From: Brugia malayi | Lineage: Eukaryota > Nematoda > Chromadorea > Rhabditida > Onchocercidae | Direction of reading: 5' to 3' | NCBI RefSeq assembly: GCF_000002995.4 | Contig: NW_025062476.1 | Span: 6,065,001-6,129,000 of the forward strand | DNA: 64,000 bases | In this document: in pieces, positions 1-13,466 of the stretch | How the letters are laid out: each line of letters starts with the position of its first letter | How positions within the stretch are numbered: the first letter of the stretch is position 1 | Translations under genes and position numbers: made by a program | The notes under the pieces: model-generated | Database searches by the model: none | Seen by the model: only the letters and a program-made list of their open reading frames with translations | What the model was told of the DNA's origin: nothing

Positions 1-2034
1 ATCTTTCTAAGAAAAAACAAATTTCAAGTATATAACTCACTGTAACTATAATTATCTTTCTAAATGATATTCAAATTTTGAAAAGAAACATTGCACTGTG
101 ATTAACTGCTTTTCAAAAGTTGAACGAAGGAAGAAGAAACGTCTGAAATTGTGCGCCATACTATTAAAGGTAATCTCCTGTAGACATAGCTTTTGAATTC
201 TTCTATTTTTGATTTTGTACTTATTTCACTACTTTTTTTGGGATTAGTGTTCATCAATTTCAACCACTTTTTGGTGATGACTGATTTTTTTCACTTCGAA
301 CCAAATCAATTATTATCAATCTGCCATGCTCTTCGATTACAATTTTAGCAATGGCTTACGTTTCAAGTAATACGTATTCCAAATTGGGTACGTTTTTGAA
401 ACTCAAGAAATTAAGTAATTATCGAAGTAAAAGTGCCCTTATATGTGACATTTCTTCTTTGTTGAGATCTTCTGTATGGAATTTATAGACATTAGCAACT
501 ATGATTCCATGTTCATCTCTCTTTTATCATTTAGTATGTGCTCCATCTCAAGTGAGGCATGTTTTGATTAAGTTAGTTTGATTGTAATATTTTTGCAACT
601 GATAAGACCAACCTTGAGAAATGATTGCTTTTTGTGATCTGATGCACAACACAGCCGAATTGCTATGCTTAATTGTCCTTTAATGATTGGTCTATCGATT
701 GTAGAAAACATAGGATCGTCTGTTATTTTTAACTGAATTCATGGAATTATCAAAAGGTTATATACCTGAAATAAAAACTTTAATTTGGAAGATGTAAAAT
801 ATTTCTCATTATTCTCAAGAACAAAATCAATGATTGAAATTGAGTCCTATATTTTCACTAGTTTACAATGTCTGTTCAATTACATTTATCATATCAGAGA
901 CCAATGAATTTAAGAGGTAGATTCGTGGCATAAAATCAAGGATCAAGGTAAAATGTATAATTTTATACAGATATTTGCATTCATCCTTAAATTATTTTAC
1001 ATTCGCCGTAGTCGCCTTCAAAATAAAATGTTACAGTGTGAATGTTAATAATAATAGAAAAAAATTTTTGCTCGACTATTTGTCAGGGAGAGAACACATT
1101 TGATTGATAATAGTATGCCAAGTATTCACAGATCAAAATTCACAACGAAAACAATGCAAAAAAGATTTCTATTGAAATTTTATAAACGCAACATTTTAGA
1201 CTTCATTGATTCTTTTCATTTAGAATTTCTAGTGCAGTAGGGTAGGAATAACAGGGCAATGGAAATTGAAAAATTTTTTAAATAAAGAAGGAAAGCGGAC
1301 ATCTGGTTACCAAGCAGCCGCTTAGCTAACAACATTTGAGACTTGGTGTGTTGAATAGTCTTTTAATCAAAATTGACGCTTACCTAATTCTGAAATTTTC
1401 ATGTAACTAAGATGAGATTGGATCGAAATGATAAATATGGAAGTAGACAAATCAGTAAATCATAATACGAATAAATTGATCAAACAAAATATGGTCGAGT
1501 CAATAGCAAAACAATTGAACTGATATAACAAATGCACAAGGCTGATATTTTTTCGCTTGTCTATTATTTTTTTTTTTAATACAAATTTTTTATACAAAAT
1601 AAACAAAAGGAAACTTGAAAATGTAAGTCGCTCAAATCTGTTTTATTTTTAGGTTTAATAAAATTCTAATTCAATCATTTTTGTGGAACAGTTATGAAAT
1701 TGAAAAGAAAAAGGGAAATTTTTCCTCCATATTGCAAAAATTAAAAGATCAAATAATTTTCGGAGAAATAAACAAGGGAAAATGAGTAGAAGAAATGTAG
1801 TATAACTCAGTGTAAAGACGAGTTTATTTTCTTGTGATGAGCGAGTGAAACCGTTTTTAGATCTTAGTTAAATAATTAGACCAAATAGCTAACGAACAAC
1901 GTGCAACTGCTTTACTAATTGCAAAACTTTCAGAATTCAATTTCCTAACCTTTCTCCATTACATTTGTTTCTTTGTTTTGCTCGAAAGCGCACAGAACTG
2001 TCTTATTTGATTTTCAAAAACAAAAAGAAAGTAT

Positions 2035-2145
2035 TTTATTAATTAAATTTTAAGTAAGACTTTAATTTTAAGTTTTAAGTTTAATTTTAATTTTAATTTT
2101 AAGTTTAATTTTAAAATTAAATTTTAAGTAAATTTTAAGTATCAT
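2035..2145. repeat. TTTTAA-type low-complexity repeat
   Basis: About 110 bases built from repeated AATTTTAAGT / TTTAATTTTAA words, with self-complementary stretches such as TTTTAAAATT. It looks like slippage-prone simple sequence with no coding content. Confidence 0.8.
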
Positions 2146-4782
2146 CTATTTATTAATCTTCAAAATTTTCACAGATAAATTGCAGGCATTTCAACTTCAA
2201 TTATTTACATTCGTTTTCAGATGTAAGACAAACTGATCATAACTGGCAAATATTATATTTATTATTTAAGGAATAAAGTTATCTTTTTAGATAACAATTT
2301 CTAAACGCTGAAATAATTGCCCATAGAAAATGGTTAAAACTTTCTACGAATACATTCAACGTATATATTCAATATAATACTCAATGAATTCACGTACTAA
2401 TTTGGCTTAAATAATGATCCTCGAGATTCATTTAAAAGGAATAAATGATGAGTGAAACTTTTAAAGTGTCAATGATGAAAAGTAAAAACAATTACACTTA
2501 ACATAAATTTAAAGTCTGAGCAAAAAGAGATAGTTGAAAACAAAATGCTAGTAAATGTTTGAGTATGCTTCGATCAGTTGTTATTTCGTTGAGCAAACAG
2601 ATACATTTATACCCATGAAGTAGAAAAAGAAATAAAGTTGAAGCTTAGTTTGAAGTGAATGCACTTAGAAAGACAGCTGCTTAAGAAGTTTCCTTCAATT
2701 AGCTCATGATAACATTTAGAAAATATTGGGAAATTATACCTCTTTCAGCAATAGACTTCAGCCTGTGTTTTGAAAATGAATAAAAATATCATTGAAGTAA
2801 ATAAATCAAAAATGAAATCTACAATTTATTCCTGCTTAAAGTTTATGATAAATGAGATAGATTTTCATTAAATGGAATAAAAATGTGTAAAAGAAATTAA
2901 ATAAAAATTAAATAAACGTGAAAATAATTTTGAAGCGGTAGGAAATTTTAGCAATCGTTTACACTCATCGATCTGTTCAGATAATTCCAGAAATAAACGA
3001 TATCCCTCGATTAGCAGCTTATTACGGTGGTATTAATTGGTAGTAATTAGTGTTGTAATGCAATCTTTTCACGTATTCTGGATACGATACGCTCCCTAAT
3101 ATTCGAAAAGTACCAGTCGTTCTGTACTGCTTGTTACGAAAGAATTAATAAAAAAAAAAGTGATAAAACTTTTCGCACCGTCTCAAATTTTTGTTTTATT
3201 TCCAACACATATTTTAAAGTTATTCATTTTAAAAAAAGATGCAAGAAACTAAGACTTTGTTAAATTGTTTGGTTTGAACTAACTTCCTTAGCAGACCTTA
3301 AAATATAATTTCTGTTTTTTTTTTTTTTTTATGAAAAGGAAGAGAAATGAACAGCTAAAGCTGTTCTTCACTAGGAAAATAAGTAAATTAACGACGACCA
3401 TTAAATTCATAAGTTACATGAAACGCAAAGAGACATTCCAAATTGATTAATTTGAAAAAAAGTATGCTCAGTTTATTCAACATTATTATTGCAGGAAACA
3501 TTTAGTATTAATGTTTGTACCGTAACGTAAAAACTATGGGTCGGATTTTCTATCTGGTAAGAAAAGTTATCAATTTGCGTAGCAAAATAATATTTAGGAT
3601 GAGCTAATGAAAATTAAACAGATAAGTCCAAGAAAAAGATATTATAATTTTTTCAAACAATCGAAATAATAACGAAAACATAACAAATGCAAGTTGAAAA
3701 TTAGGATAAATTTATTTGACAAAGCAATAACAAATTTTTGACAAATTTCAGCTTTTACTGGCTAATATACATTAAGATATGTTTTTGTTTAAATAATAGA
3801 TGCAAATACATTGTTAACCACAAATTAATGTTAATAATTTGATGTAAAAGAGTGAATCAGACAATACTGCAGAGATTGCGCAGAAAACGTGAAATAATGG
3901 CAGCGTACGTATAACAACCAGTTTTTTCGAAAATTTAATGTAACATACAGTAATAGAATTTCCATTACATCGTGTACTTAAATGTTTTATAACAAAGAAT
4001 AAAATTAAACACAACTATGATCAAAGATCAAGCTAAGATGACCTCAAAAATTTTTTAGAAATAGTTGCAATCCATATAAGATAAATGAAGTTGGAAGATT
4101 AATTTCTTATTGGTCAGCTAATATTGGAAATAAAGGATTCAAATTCGACTGCCATATGTATTGATTTTCAAAAGAAATTTCAAAAAATACTTAGTGGTCA
4201 TTATAAATATTTGCCAACAGTTTTTCATTTTTCCAAAAAATAAGCACAGGAATACTAAAGTCTAAAATAGTTTGATGTTGACAGTACTAGCAATAAGATT
4301 ATTAGATTTTTTAGCTGTAGCAAATTAAAAATATGGATTGCAGCTGTTTCTTAAAATTTTTTTCTCTTCTTGTTTCAAAGTTTTTTTTTTTAATCTTTTT
4401 AATTAAAAGTGTGTGATGCGGTTAACTCTATTATTAGTACTCCCATTAGTTTGCAGATGTAGTAAAAATTAGAGAAATACAATCATTTATTAATTCAGCA
4501 CTCATAACAAATGATTCAATATTTCAAAGACAATTCAAATAATACGAACATTCATCTCTTATCTTTCTTACCTTTTTAATTAACCAATTAAAATAACACA
4601 GGAGCAGGTTGATTACAAGTAATAAGAAAAAAAGAAAACTTAAATTGTTGTTGCGGATATCTGGAACACTTCGCTTTATTTTGAATACTGAAACGCATGT
4701 CGGTAAGGCGGAAACATCAATTTAGAGTAACTCATAATTAACTTAGCATCGCATTAATGTTGGATTTATACTTATTATCTTT

Positions 4783-4784
<2 letters not shown>

Positions 4785-4813
<29 letters not shown>
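4785..4813. repeat. Poly(T) tract of 29 bases
   Basis: An uninterrupted run of 29 T on the plus strand, followed by ATTTTAG. There is no adjacent retroposed gene sequence that would make it a recognisable retroelement tail. Confidence 0.9.
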
Positions 4814-4815
<2 letters not shown>

Positions 4816-7165
4816 TTTAGTTTATTATAAATTTTAGATTATAAAATTGAAGGCAACATTTTTTATCAACGAAAGATAATTTTTTCTGGAAATCTGGAAG
4901 TTTAAGTTTCAAATGAACGAAACATTTCCTTCATCCTGAAATCTAACTATCGAACTTTCAAACAATTATAAGATAGGCTTTTTAATTGTGTAATAGATCG
5001 AGGAATCGCAAAAAATATAATTAGTTGAAAACAATGGAAATGAGAAAATAAATCTTGTTGTATCACTTTATTATTTGTTCACACATCGCTCTTAAATTTA
5101 CCATTGCACATCAAATTTATATTAACACTTTTTTGAACAATTTTGTGATGATTTTACTCAATGATAAATGATAAATTGTATTCAAAGAAAACGAAAATAT
5201 TCATGATGATAACATGCTACTTTAATGCTCTCAACCCCATGAATTCTGGTATGGAAATCGGATTCATTCACAGAAGATTATTTAGACAATTCATTCAGTA
5301 AGTAATCCATATATTTCAAATTGATTTATTCATTTTGACTAAACCAATTAAATTTCTCAAATTGCTTATTTGATCTTACCGTCACTGTATTGTTTACATT
5401 TTTTTTTGCCCATTAAATTTTCATGCTTTATCTGTAAACTTTATCTCAAATCGTTGCAGCACTTACATATAAGAGAAAAAGCAATAAATATTCTTTCACT
5501 GGTAAATCGTGTATCGAAATGCATTCGATAAACAACCAAATTTTTTGTTTCTTTTAATATTTTCATTTAGTTTACTATTGATAATTAGCATCTCTTTTTT
5601 AATTAATTTATTGCCTAAACTTTATTGTTTCATGATAAAGCGGAAAATTTATATCATCAACTATTCCAACTATTTCATTATCAGAATACTGGAATTATCT
5701 CAAAGTGGTAAGTATTAAAGAAACATCTGCATGACAAATGTAATGAGCATTTGTTATCATAAAAAAACACAAATTTGTATACTTTTTTTTCTTAGCTTTG
5801 TATTTCAAAACATTAAATTTCATATTTTTAAAAATGTCACAGTTTTCTAAGTATGCCATCACGAAGTTGAGCGTCCTTTTCAAGTGAGCAAATACCAGAT
5901 GACCAATGAATGTCACTGCAATTGCCTTTAATTTTAATCAGCTTCTCAAATCCCGTCAGACAGGTTTAAAAGTCAAAAATTAATTTTCATTTTATTTTTA
6001 AGTCATATATACAGCTGAATGTTTAATTAAAATTAAACCATTCTTTCTATCTTTGATTTGTTAAACTGCTTCTAAAATTTCGTTTCCTACAAAAATTTCA
6101 TATGCTCATAAAAATTTTATAATCATAACAACAAATAGCTCAGAAATTATGAATCATTTTACTTCATAATTTTTTGTACTGGTCTATTTGTATTAATTGA
6201 AATGTGTAATTCAAATAATTTTCATATTTTGTAATTGAATGAAATCTGTAATTTCATAGTTCATTTCTCCTTTTCAAAGATGAGAATCAATTGAAAATAA
6301 GAGATAGACTACTAGAAAAGAAAATTTCTACTGGATTACTAATTCTGTTCAAAATTAAAATAAATATCATTGACCCAATAATGATGGTAAAGATTCTTGT
6401 GTCTAATAACGCCTTATCTATAGTGCTGGTTTTTATTATTTATTTACTTAACACGTAGCCTAATATATGTGATAAAACTGTGGTAATATAGAAGAACCTA
6501 TGTTACCTAGACTGAACCCTAATTTATTAAAGATAAATGGAGAGTTGATTAAGTGGGCAAAATAAGCACAGTAAGCCGCACATACAATTGTACTATATGC
6601 TAATAGATTGGGTTATAAGGTCTGTAATAAATATGCTAATTCTTTTATTTTTGGGTAAGGTTTCTCTGAAAAAATTAACTATAATGATCATCAATATAAT
6701 TCTAATGATTACTGAAAAAAAGAAAATTAGCTCACCAGTTAAAATAAGATGCAAGGAGTCCTATAATTAGGAGATATGGCTGGTAATACTAGCAAGAATT
6801 TACACTGCTTCTTTTTTATTTAAATAAATCACCAACAGTTCTTTCTAACACCATACTGGAATATGCTCCTATTGCTTGAAAAAAACGGAAAATTACCAGG
6901 GCTTTAAAGCTAGTTAAAGTTTCATAATTTTTCTATATATATATTAATTCCATAATTCATATATTATCATATATTTATTATTTTAGCAAAGTAAATAAGG
7001 TATGAAAATGAGTGTCAGTGGATACAAAAAGCTCTATTTTTTCTTTTTATAAGGCCTGCTCCAAATGCTTTTGTTTTCAAGAAATACATTATCTTACCAG
7101 AGTTAATAAGGTTTTGCAAAAAAAAAAAAAAAATTACAAAATACAATACTATTATAAATCCAAGC

Positions 7166-7366
7166 TTATATCGGTGCCCTAGTTCTGGCTCTACTACTCC
7201 TTGTAAAAAATTTACTACATTTGTACGCTATATTTTCAACTGTAGCTTGTCTTGCACTATCCTTCAGATAGCGGTAGCGCCATTGCAGAAAAAATTGTGT
7301 CAACCAGAATTCTGTACTATCGTTAGACAAGTTCGAAGCAGCATTTTGCAATTGAGTCTTTCTAAA
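7166..7366 (-). CDS. Candidate orphan terminal exon, unknown protein
   Basis: An open frame of 66 codons plus stop on the minus strand, preceded by a possible acceptor (TGATTTAG at 7367-7374). Its composition is unlike the surrounding chance frames: it has Trp, Tyr and many Arg residues (FFLQWRYRYLKDSARQ) and ends in the basic tail RSSRARTRAPI. I recognise no family and found no convincing upstream exon, so it may be a chance frame, a gene remnant or the last exon of a gene with long introns. No catalytic motif or membrane segment is visible. Confidence 0.22.
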   Translation of the reverse strand, partial: FRKTQLQNAASNLSNDSTEFWLTQFFLQWRYRYLKDSARQATVENIAYKCSKFFTRSSRARTRAPI

Positions 7367-7553
7367 CTAAATCATATTTGAGTATGCAGAAGCCTTTATA
7401 CATTTATCTTTATACAGAAAAGTGATATCATAAATGATCGGACTAATCTAATAGAAGTGGTGATATGAATCGCGGCAGAATAAAAAATTTAACATTGATA
7501 TGTTGGAATTTTCTCTGAATGCCCCATCTCCGTTTTTAATCATTTAATTACAG

Positions 7554-7617
7554 AAGGAGCATTGCAAGATAAACAAAATGAACTTACACAAGAACAGAAA
7601 AAGATTCGGAACAAAAA
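7554..7617 (+). CDS. Candidate orphan internal exon, basic/Gln-rich
   Basis: A 64-base segment on the plus strand between a good acceptor (TTTAATTACAG) and a good donor (GTAAAT). The frame entered after two bases is open and reads GALQDKQNELTQEQKKIRNK, a charged helix-like segment distantly reminiscent of the start of a bZIP basic region. I could not find a matching next exon in phase: the nearest acceptor, before 7920, reads into a stop. With only one exon and no family match, this is a weak call and could be fortuitous. Confidence 0.2.
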
Positions 7618-9240
7618 GTAAATATTAATTATCAGTTAGGATTATTACTTATTATTATCATGGACTTGTTCTAAATACAAATAAATGCTTCCATTCTGAT
7701 CCTTAAATTTCAACTTATAATCATTGATTTCTAGTTATAGCAAGTGATTTAAAAATTGCCTTAATTCATAGCAGTCAAGATTTGAGAATTTCTTATAAAT
7801 CTAAACTTTTCCTTTAAATGAAATAATAATAAATTTCAAAGAACTGCTAGGTTCTTTTTAATATCATGTATTAACTTTCATTTGTTTTTATATTGCAATT
7901 TTCTCAAGTTTAAATTTCAGTCAGCTACTGTAGTTATTTCAAGTTATTTCAACCACAGAAGAACTGAACAAAAAGTAATGGCTTGAGAAGCATTACTGGT
8001 CCTTTCTTGTGTCACGTCTTTTAAGGCCTATTCCACTGAACCATTATTGCATTATAGAAGCTAATTATTTCAAATTGAATTTATTTTTAGAAAATTGGGT
8101 TTTAAGCATCGCTACTTTCTTTCATAACAAATAGTGAAAGATTTTTTTATTTCTGGCTATCTCTTTGATGCCTTACCGGATGTGATTTATGAAATTGAGA
8201 AATAGAGAATTACATGGAAATCTTTTAAAATTAATTACATCTTCGAAATAATTCGTATTTATTTAATTTTTCCGAACATATTTTGGGACTGATCAATAAC
8301 ACGATATTTGGAAAGTACCAAAATTTGGAAGATGGTAAAGTCAGGAAAACATTATAACAATAAATTTGTCGTTTGTCACAGAGTTCCGCTATATAGCTTT
8401 TGGACTTTTGGATTTGAAAGCATGAAACACATAATACAGTGAAGAACGTTTTAGTTCGGCATTTTTAGAAAACATCTTGCAGCGTTAGTATCACTTCATA
8501 ACTTGAAACGATAGCTAAAGTATGCAGTATAATAATACAAAACGCCAATAAACATATTTCAGTGAATGTTGGAGCAATTGACCATTGATCAACGTTAGAT
8601 TTCCTCTTCAACGGCGAAAATGACTCAACCATTTCCACATCCATTCCATATTTTTTAGCGAACGATAAGTCTCAGCCAATTGGTAGCCTAACTACGCTTT
8701 TTATACTGCATAAAATGTCAACAAATATAACATTTATTTGGATTAAATGCCGTGAATTTATTTACTCGTTAAACGTCTCATTTTCCTTTTGTCAGTGTGC
8801 TGCAACTTTTTCAACAGTGCAAATTGTAATAAGTTCTCAAGATACTTTTATGAATTTGTTTTAATTATAATGAGATTAAGACTCTATCCTTATACTTTTG
8901 CAGTAAGTGACAATAAATAATTCATTATGTATATTTAAAGAAAGACTGTAGTGAAAATATTGGTACAACCACCTGATAAGTCTGATCTCTCAGTCTTTCT
9001 TAACATTAAATAAGCTATTCTAGTCTTCGTACAAAATTCGAAATGACAGAACATTTAATGCCGAGACAACATCACGAGTGAATGTGAATACCGCTAACAT
9101 GAAAATAGTACTAGCAGATGATTGGAAATTAAAAAGTCTTATCATAGCTAAAAAGTAGATGCATGAAAAAAAAAGTTGTCGATGATCTAAAGGTTAATTT
9201 CACAATCAAGGATCTCATGGAATAGCAAGCATTAAGAAAT

Positions 9241-11049
9241 CTGAGACTCCATCTTTTCCAACAAAATTAAATTCAGCCTCAGGACTGAATGGAAACGAGG
9301 TTCAGTAGGTAGAAGTTCAATTCCAAAACTTCTCAGGAATCAATGATGGCCTCCAGTTTGCTTCCTGCTTTCTCGAACTTTTGCTCTAGAAATGATGGGT
9401 TCTTCTCATGGCAGTGTTAAGAAGACAGGCAAGAGATATGATATGTGTCGCAAACAGTCTTTGCTCTCTTCTGACTGCACTTTCCAAGCAACTAAATTGA
9501 TCATCATTACTTCCTCCTTCCCTTCTGCCTCTCTAAGAGTACACACTCGACAAAGCAGCCCATCAATCGATTGCTGCCATTGTCACACATGATTCTTAGG
9601 AAGTGCATAGAATGCAAACATCTATTTCACGTAATTTATATTATTGTTGACGTGTTGCGTGTGTGTTAGTAACAGTGGGATGCCTTGTCCCGTCCTTCCG
9701 GATTTCTCAATGCTCTTACTACAATCAATATAATACCGCCTCTTCCTTCATCTCTCGGTTTACATCTGTCTACACGCGCAAACACATGCCTGACTGCAGT
9801 CTGATGAATGCACTTTTGCAGGGGGTGGAGTGAAGAGTAATCAGAAGTTCAGAATATCGTCCATCTCTCAGGGGAAATAGGCTGCAGTGAGAGGTAGGTT
9901 GCAGGGTGCGTGTAGACATTTAATATATATGCACATCCAAAGTACAGCAAAACTTCCACTTCTCCCGGTGACGTCAGCTGCATCTCAAACTTTCTGCTCT
10001 GTCTTTCTGTTTTCTTTCCTGGCAGGAAGGGAAGAAACATCTTTCCCATTTATTCCCGAACTTCCTCCATTCGGCAGTTAGTTAGTGACTATATTTTCTC
10101 CTGTCCTTCAGCATTCGAGACTGTCGGAGAATCAATCATAAACGAACGTATACAGATTACTTCGAGGAAGGACACGGCACAGTCGGATGCTTTTAACAAT
10201 GCACTTTGTTTTTCAAAGGGAAGGCAACTGCGTTTTCATGTAGGTGTCACCCTTCTCAATGTTCATTGTCCTCCAGGGAGGAAGGCATACTGGTCTATTT
10301 ATCTATTTGTCCCGCTCTCTCTCTCTCTGCTTGATGATTCACTTCCCTTCTGCAAGTTCAGTGTCAATTGCTGAGTCTACGTTGATAGTCACTCGATTTC
10401 CACCTCTTATTTTATCATTCTCATCTGAACCATTCGGTATTATACTATCTGGTAACCTTCTACTCTTCTGCACCCGATTTATCAGTAACAATATTTAGAA
10501 GATAACTCATTTCTCATTTATTTGGACACAGTGTCCCATCACTGCAGCGTTGCGGCCAAATATTTCACGCTCTTTTGAGTGAAAGCGTCAGTTCTATAGA
10601 TCAAAAGCAAGCTGCTACAGCAACAGAGTCTTCACCGAAATATTTCCACCGTCCTCAGCGGAACAGACAAGTTCAGTTAATTTTCCGGATGAGAAATCAG
10701 GCGAAAGAGATGGAGCAAAAATATGTTAGGGCACCATGCTCTGTTCCACAACATCTCACTGATGCACATCTTCAGTGAGATGCTTTGATGTAAAAAATGC
10801 ATATTCCATTTCCGAACTGTAAAAGTTAATATAATGGCTCAAGGGATCAGACTAAATTTTCGGCAGGGTTCTTTTTCGTCCGGCAATGAAAGCTATCACG
10901 GACATCTTCCAGTTAGAATTGTGCTAATCGAACAGAAATTAAGTTTGCGAATCATTGCTTTATCCCTGCATTACTTTGACGGTTTTGTTGAAATGGCTGA
11001 AACGTTACCGTTGTTATGTGAAAGTAAGAGTTTGGAAGATTTAGAGTGA
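9241..11049. other. GC-richer, pyrimidine-rich island, function unknown
   Basis: This stretch stands out from the AT-rich desert by its higher G+C and long pyrimidine-rich runs on the plus strand (for example around 9500-9540, 9720-9770 and 10310-10350). Short frames occur in it, including 10575-10778 and 10834-11049 on the plus strand (the latter 71 codons, containing EMAETLPLLCESKSLEDLE), but none joins to another exon in phase or resembles a known family. It could be a promoter/5' region of an unrecognised transcript or an unusual non-coding element. Confidence 0.4.
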
Positions 11050-13394
11050 AGTAGTCGTTAGGATTTGTTAGGAATTCTGATGTTTATGACCATCAATAAT
11101 ATTACCTTGCTTAGACAACTGTATTCATTCCGTGAAAAGATTTAGAAAGATTTAATAATCACTGCAAGAAATCATCCAAATTTTTTTCCACTCTTTTCAT
11201 TATTTGCATAATAATTTTTTAATTTCTTTGCATAATTTTTTGCATGCATAATAGTTTTAACTTTTTTTTTTTAATTTTTTGCATAATAATTTTTTAATCC
11301 TGACTTGTTTATCATAAGTTACAAGATACGTCGTACTTTTATTTCTTCTCTCTGCTAATCTTTTGAAATATGTCTGATATATGTATGTAAATACAGGTAA
11401 TGTTTTCATCTGTCCACAATTCAAAGTAAGAACTAATAACGCTTGAGGCATATTTTGACGACATTTCAGCCAGTGTCGTCAGTATGCCATGTGAGAACTC
11501 CAAGTTTACTTTATTTAATATCAGATGACCTTCAAATTCATCAACAGATCAAATCCGGTCACATTCTTTTGTTTGATACCAAAAGTCATTCGCTAGAATG
11601 ACTGCATTGATTAGTGCAATTCGAAAGTAATTATTAAGTGGTGGACTTTCTGAATCACAATTTGGTTAACAAATCCCATACATATATATACTGAAAGGTG
11701 TTCCAGTGAACTCATCTTCTAATATTTAGTTGGTGACACGTTTGGAATTTAAGCTGTGATTCTGCATTCATAAACTTCCTGCAATATCTCACCTAACTTT
11801 TTGCAGTCTTACGGAACTCTCGGATGACAACAATGGGTTACAGTAAGTTCTCCAGTATTTTTATACAGGATAGATCACTTAAAATCAAAAAGTCAATTCT
11901 GCAATTTCAGACCGGAAATTGGTACTAAATGATATATAAAGTTTTGGGGAATGCCTAGAAGAGTTTTTCTTGAGTTTTAAATAATCTTTTTGGAAGTTCA
12001 GGTTTGTTCTGCACCACCTTGTTGCTGATACGATTTGATCGTGTTCTTCAGCTAGAAATTTAACTTCAGTGTCCAATGTCTACTATTTATCAATAGCATA
12101 TAATATTACCTTGTTTTCAGCGATGTTGTGTCACGTCCGGATTCCTACTGTCGTTCATTCTTGGTTGTTAAGAATTTTGGCCAGATGCTCAGCTTCACTT
12201 TTCGGTAATATTCGTTGCTCTTACTTCGCTTATTTCAGAGACCAGAAAAGCAAAAATTATCCTTCACCTAACTATTTTGATTTCTTCTTTCCATTCTTTT
12301 CCTTTCATCGTCAATTGTAGCACGGTTAAGCAATTCAGCTAATAAACACTACTTCTGCTTGATGCGTACAGGTGCCGAGGTATTGTTTATTGGCTGAGTG
12401 CTATACCTCCAGTATTCATCGCCTTTTTGCGAAAAGGTTGTTTTAAATTTCTTTCTACTTTTTTATAGATGTTGTGACATATTTTTCATACTTCTTCGTG
12501 GATGTTGTAACAAAGTAACTAGTGTTCTATGTCATAATTTAACAACCAGCAAGACATTTTATTGTCTCGATTTTTTCTCCACTTTTTGGACATCATTTGG
12601 GATTTATGCGTTAAAAAAAGAAATATTTTGAGATTCGTATGATTTTTCCTTTTTATTAATTCATTTAATTTGATCATACCGACGTGCAATAACAAAGGAG
12701 ATTAAGAATCTCAAAGGTCAAAACAATACTGTGGATCGATTGTCCGCGTTGATCACAGGTTAATTTGCAGGTTTTTCTTTTTTAGTATTAATCAACTACG
12801 TCGTCAATGTCTTATTGGTAGCTATGAGTAAAACTCATTTTTTCAGTGATACAGTTCTGTTTTAGTGATATAACATCGCTGTTGGATCCATGATAGTATG
12901 TGGAAAATGTAGTTCCGCTTTTCATATGTTTCGAAGTCGTATATTTCCGCTGCATTGCATCGAGTCAAGAATTTACTTTCCTTTTTAAAAAGAATGTTGA
13001 TCATATCTATATATCTCTTGTAATAGCGAAACTGTAGTTATAACACGTATGCCTTATTTCTATGTAATTTGCCAGCTTCAGTAATTCGAATTACCTGTGT
13101 TTATTCAGCAAGTTATAGTGTTCCCAGGAAACTAGATCGCATTTTATGATTTCTAAAATATCTTTAATTATCTTCAGATTTTTAGATCAACGTAACTTTT
13201 TTGATAGATTTAAAAGAAATGAAAGCTACTGCTTTATTTATAACATTTGCAAAAGGTTACAGATGAAATAGTAAGTTTTCATTTTTTTAAACCCATCAAA
13301 AAATAGAAATAGAACTCACAATGCAGGAAACAAAATAAGGAACGAATTAGAAGATAATTTTTGAGAAATAAAAGAGTAAAACTGATTTTTAGTC
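11050..13394. other. Intergenic, no gene recognised
   Basis: AT-rich sequence without recognisable coding exons. Around 11200-11300 the word TTGCATAATAATTTTTTAAT occurs twice with related copies between, a small imperfect local repeat. Frames at 12069-12320 and 12398-12631 are hydrophobic and Phe-rich, have no supporting splice partners and are treated as chance. Confidence 0.5.
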
Positions 13395-13466
13395 AAAAAA
13401 TTGACTTCCGTATTTAAAGTGCAATACTTCAAGCACTGCACTTCAAACACGGAAATAGTAATTTTT
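13395..13466 (-). ncRNA. Candidate pre-miRNA hairpin, miR-92/235-like seed
   Basis: The segment folds into one long stem: A6TTGACTTCCGTATTTAAAGTGCA on one side pairs with TGCACTTCAAACACGGAAATAGTA on the other. I counted about 30 paired positions with two A-C mismatches and a small bulge. Read on the minus strand, the three bases flanking each arm (GUG/UAU) add wobble or A-U pairs and leave a 7-base loop, CUUGAAG. The 3' arm (13405-13426) then begins UAUUGCACUU, identical over its first ten bases to the conserved start of the miR-25/92/235 family, whose mature product is also on the 3' arm. Beyond the seed the sequence differs from the family's GC-rich 3' half. It is intergenic, 6.5 kb from lin-31. 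Expression is untested. Confidence 0.5.

Larger units (their letters stand above)
1..7150. other. AT-rich gene-poor stretch, no gene recognised
   Basis: I see no exon chain or recognisable protein on either strand. Open frames are short and rich in Ile, Phe, Asn and Lys, as expected by chance in AT-rich DNA. The region holds simple sequence: a TTTTAA-type repeat near 2035-2145, a 29-base T run at 4785-4813 and other short A or T runs. It lies more than 12 kb beyond the 3' end of lin-31. A distal enhancer or an unspliced non-coding RNA cannot be excluded from sequence alone. Confidence 0.6.

Noticed and set aside
9300..9345. tRNA B-box-like GTTCAATTCC
   Set aside because: No A box or acceptor stem at the right spacing; no cloverleaf can be drawn.
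10834..11049. 71-codon plus-strand frame as a small protein gene
   Set aside because: It looks somewhat protein-like but has no homologue I know, no neighbouring exon in phase and no clear start context, so it is only noted within the compositional island.
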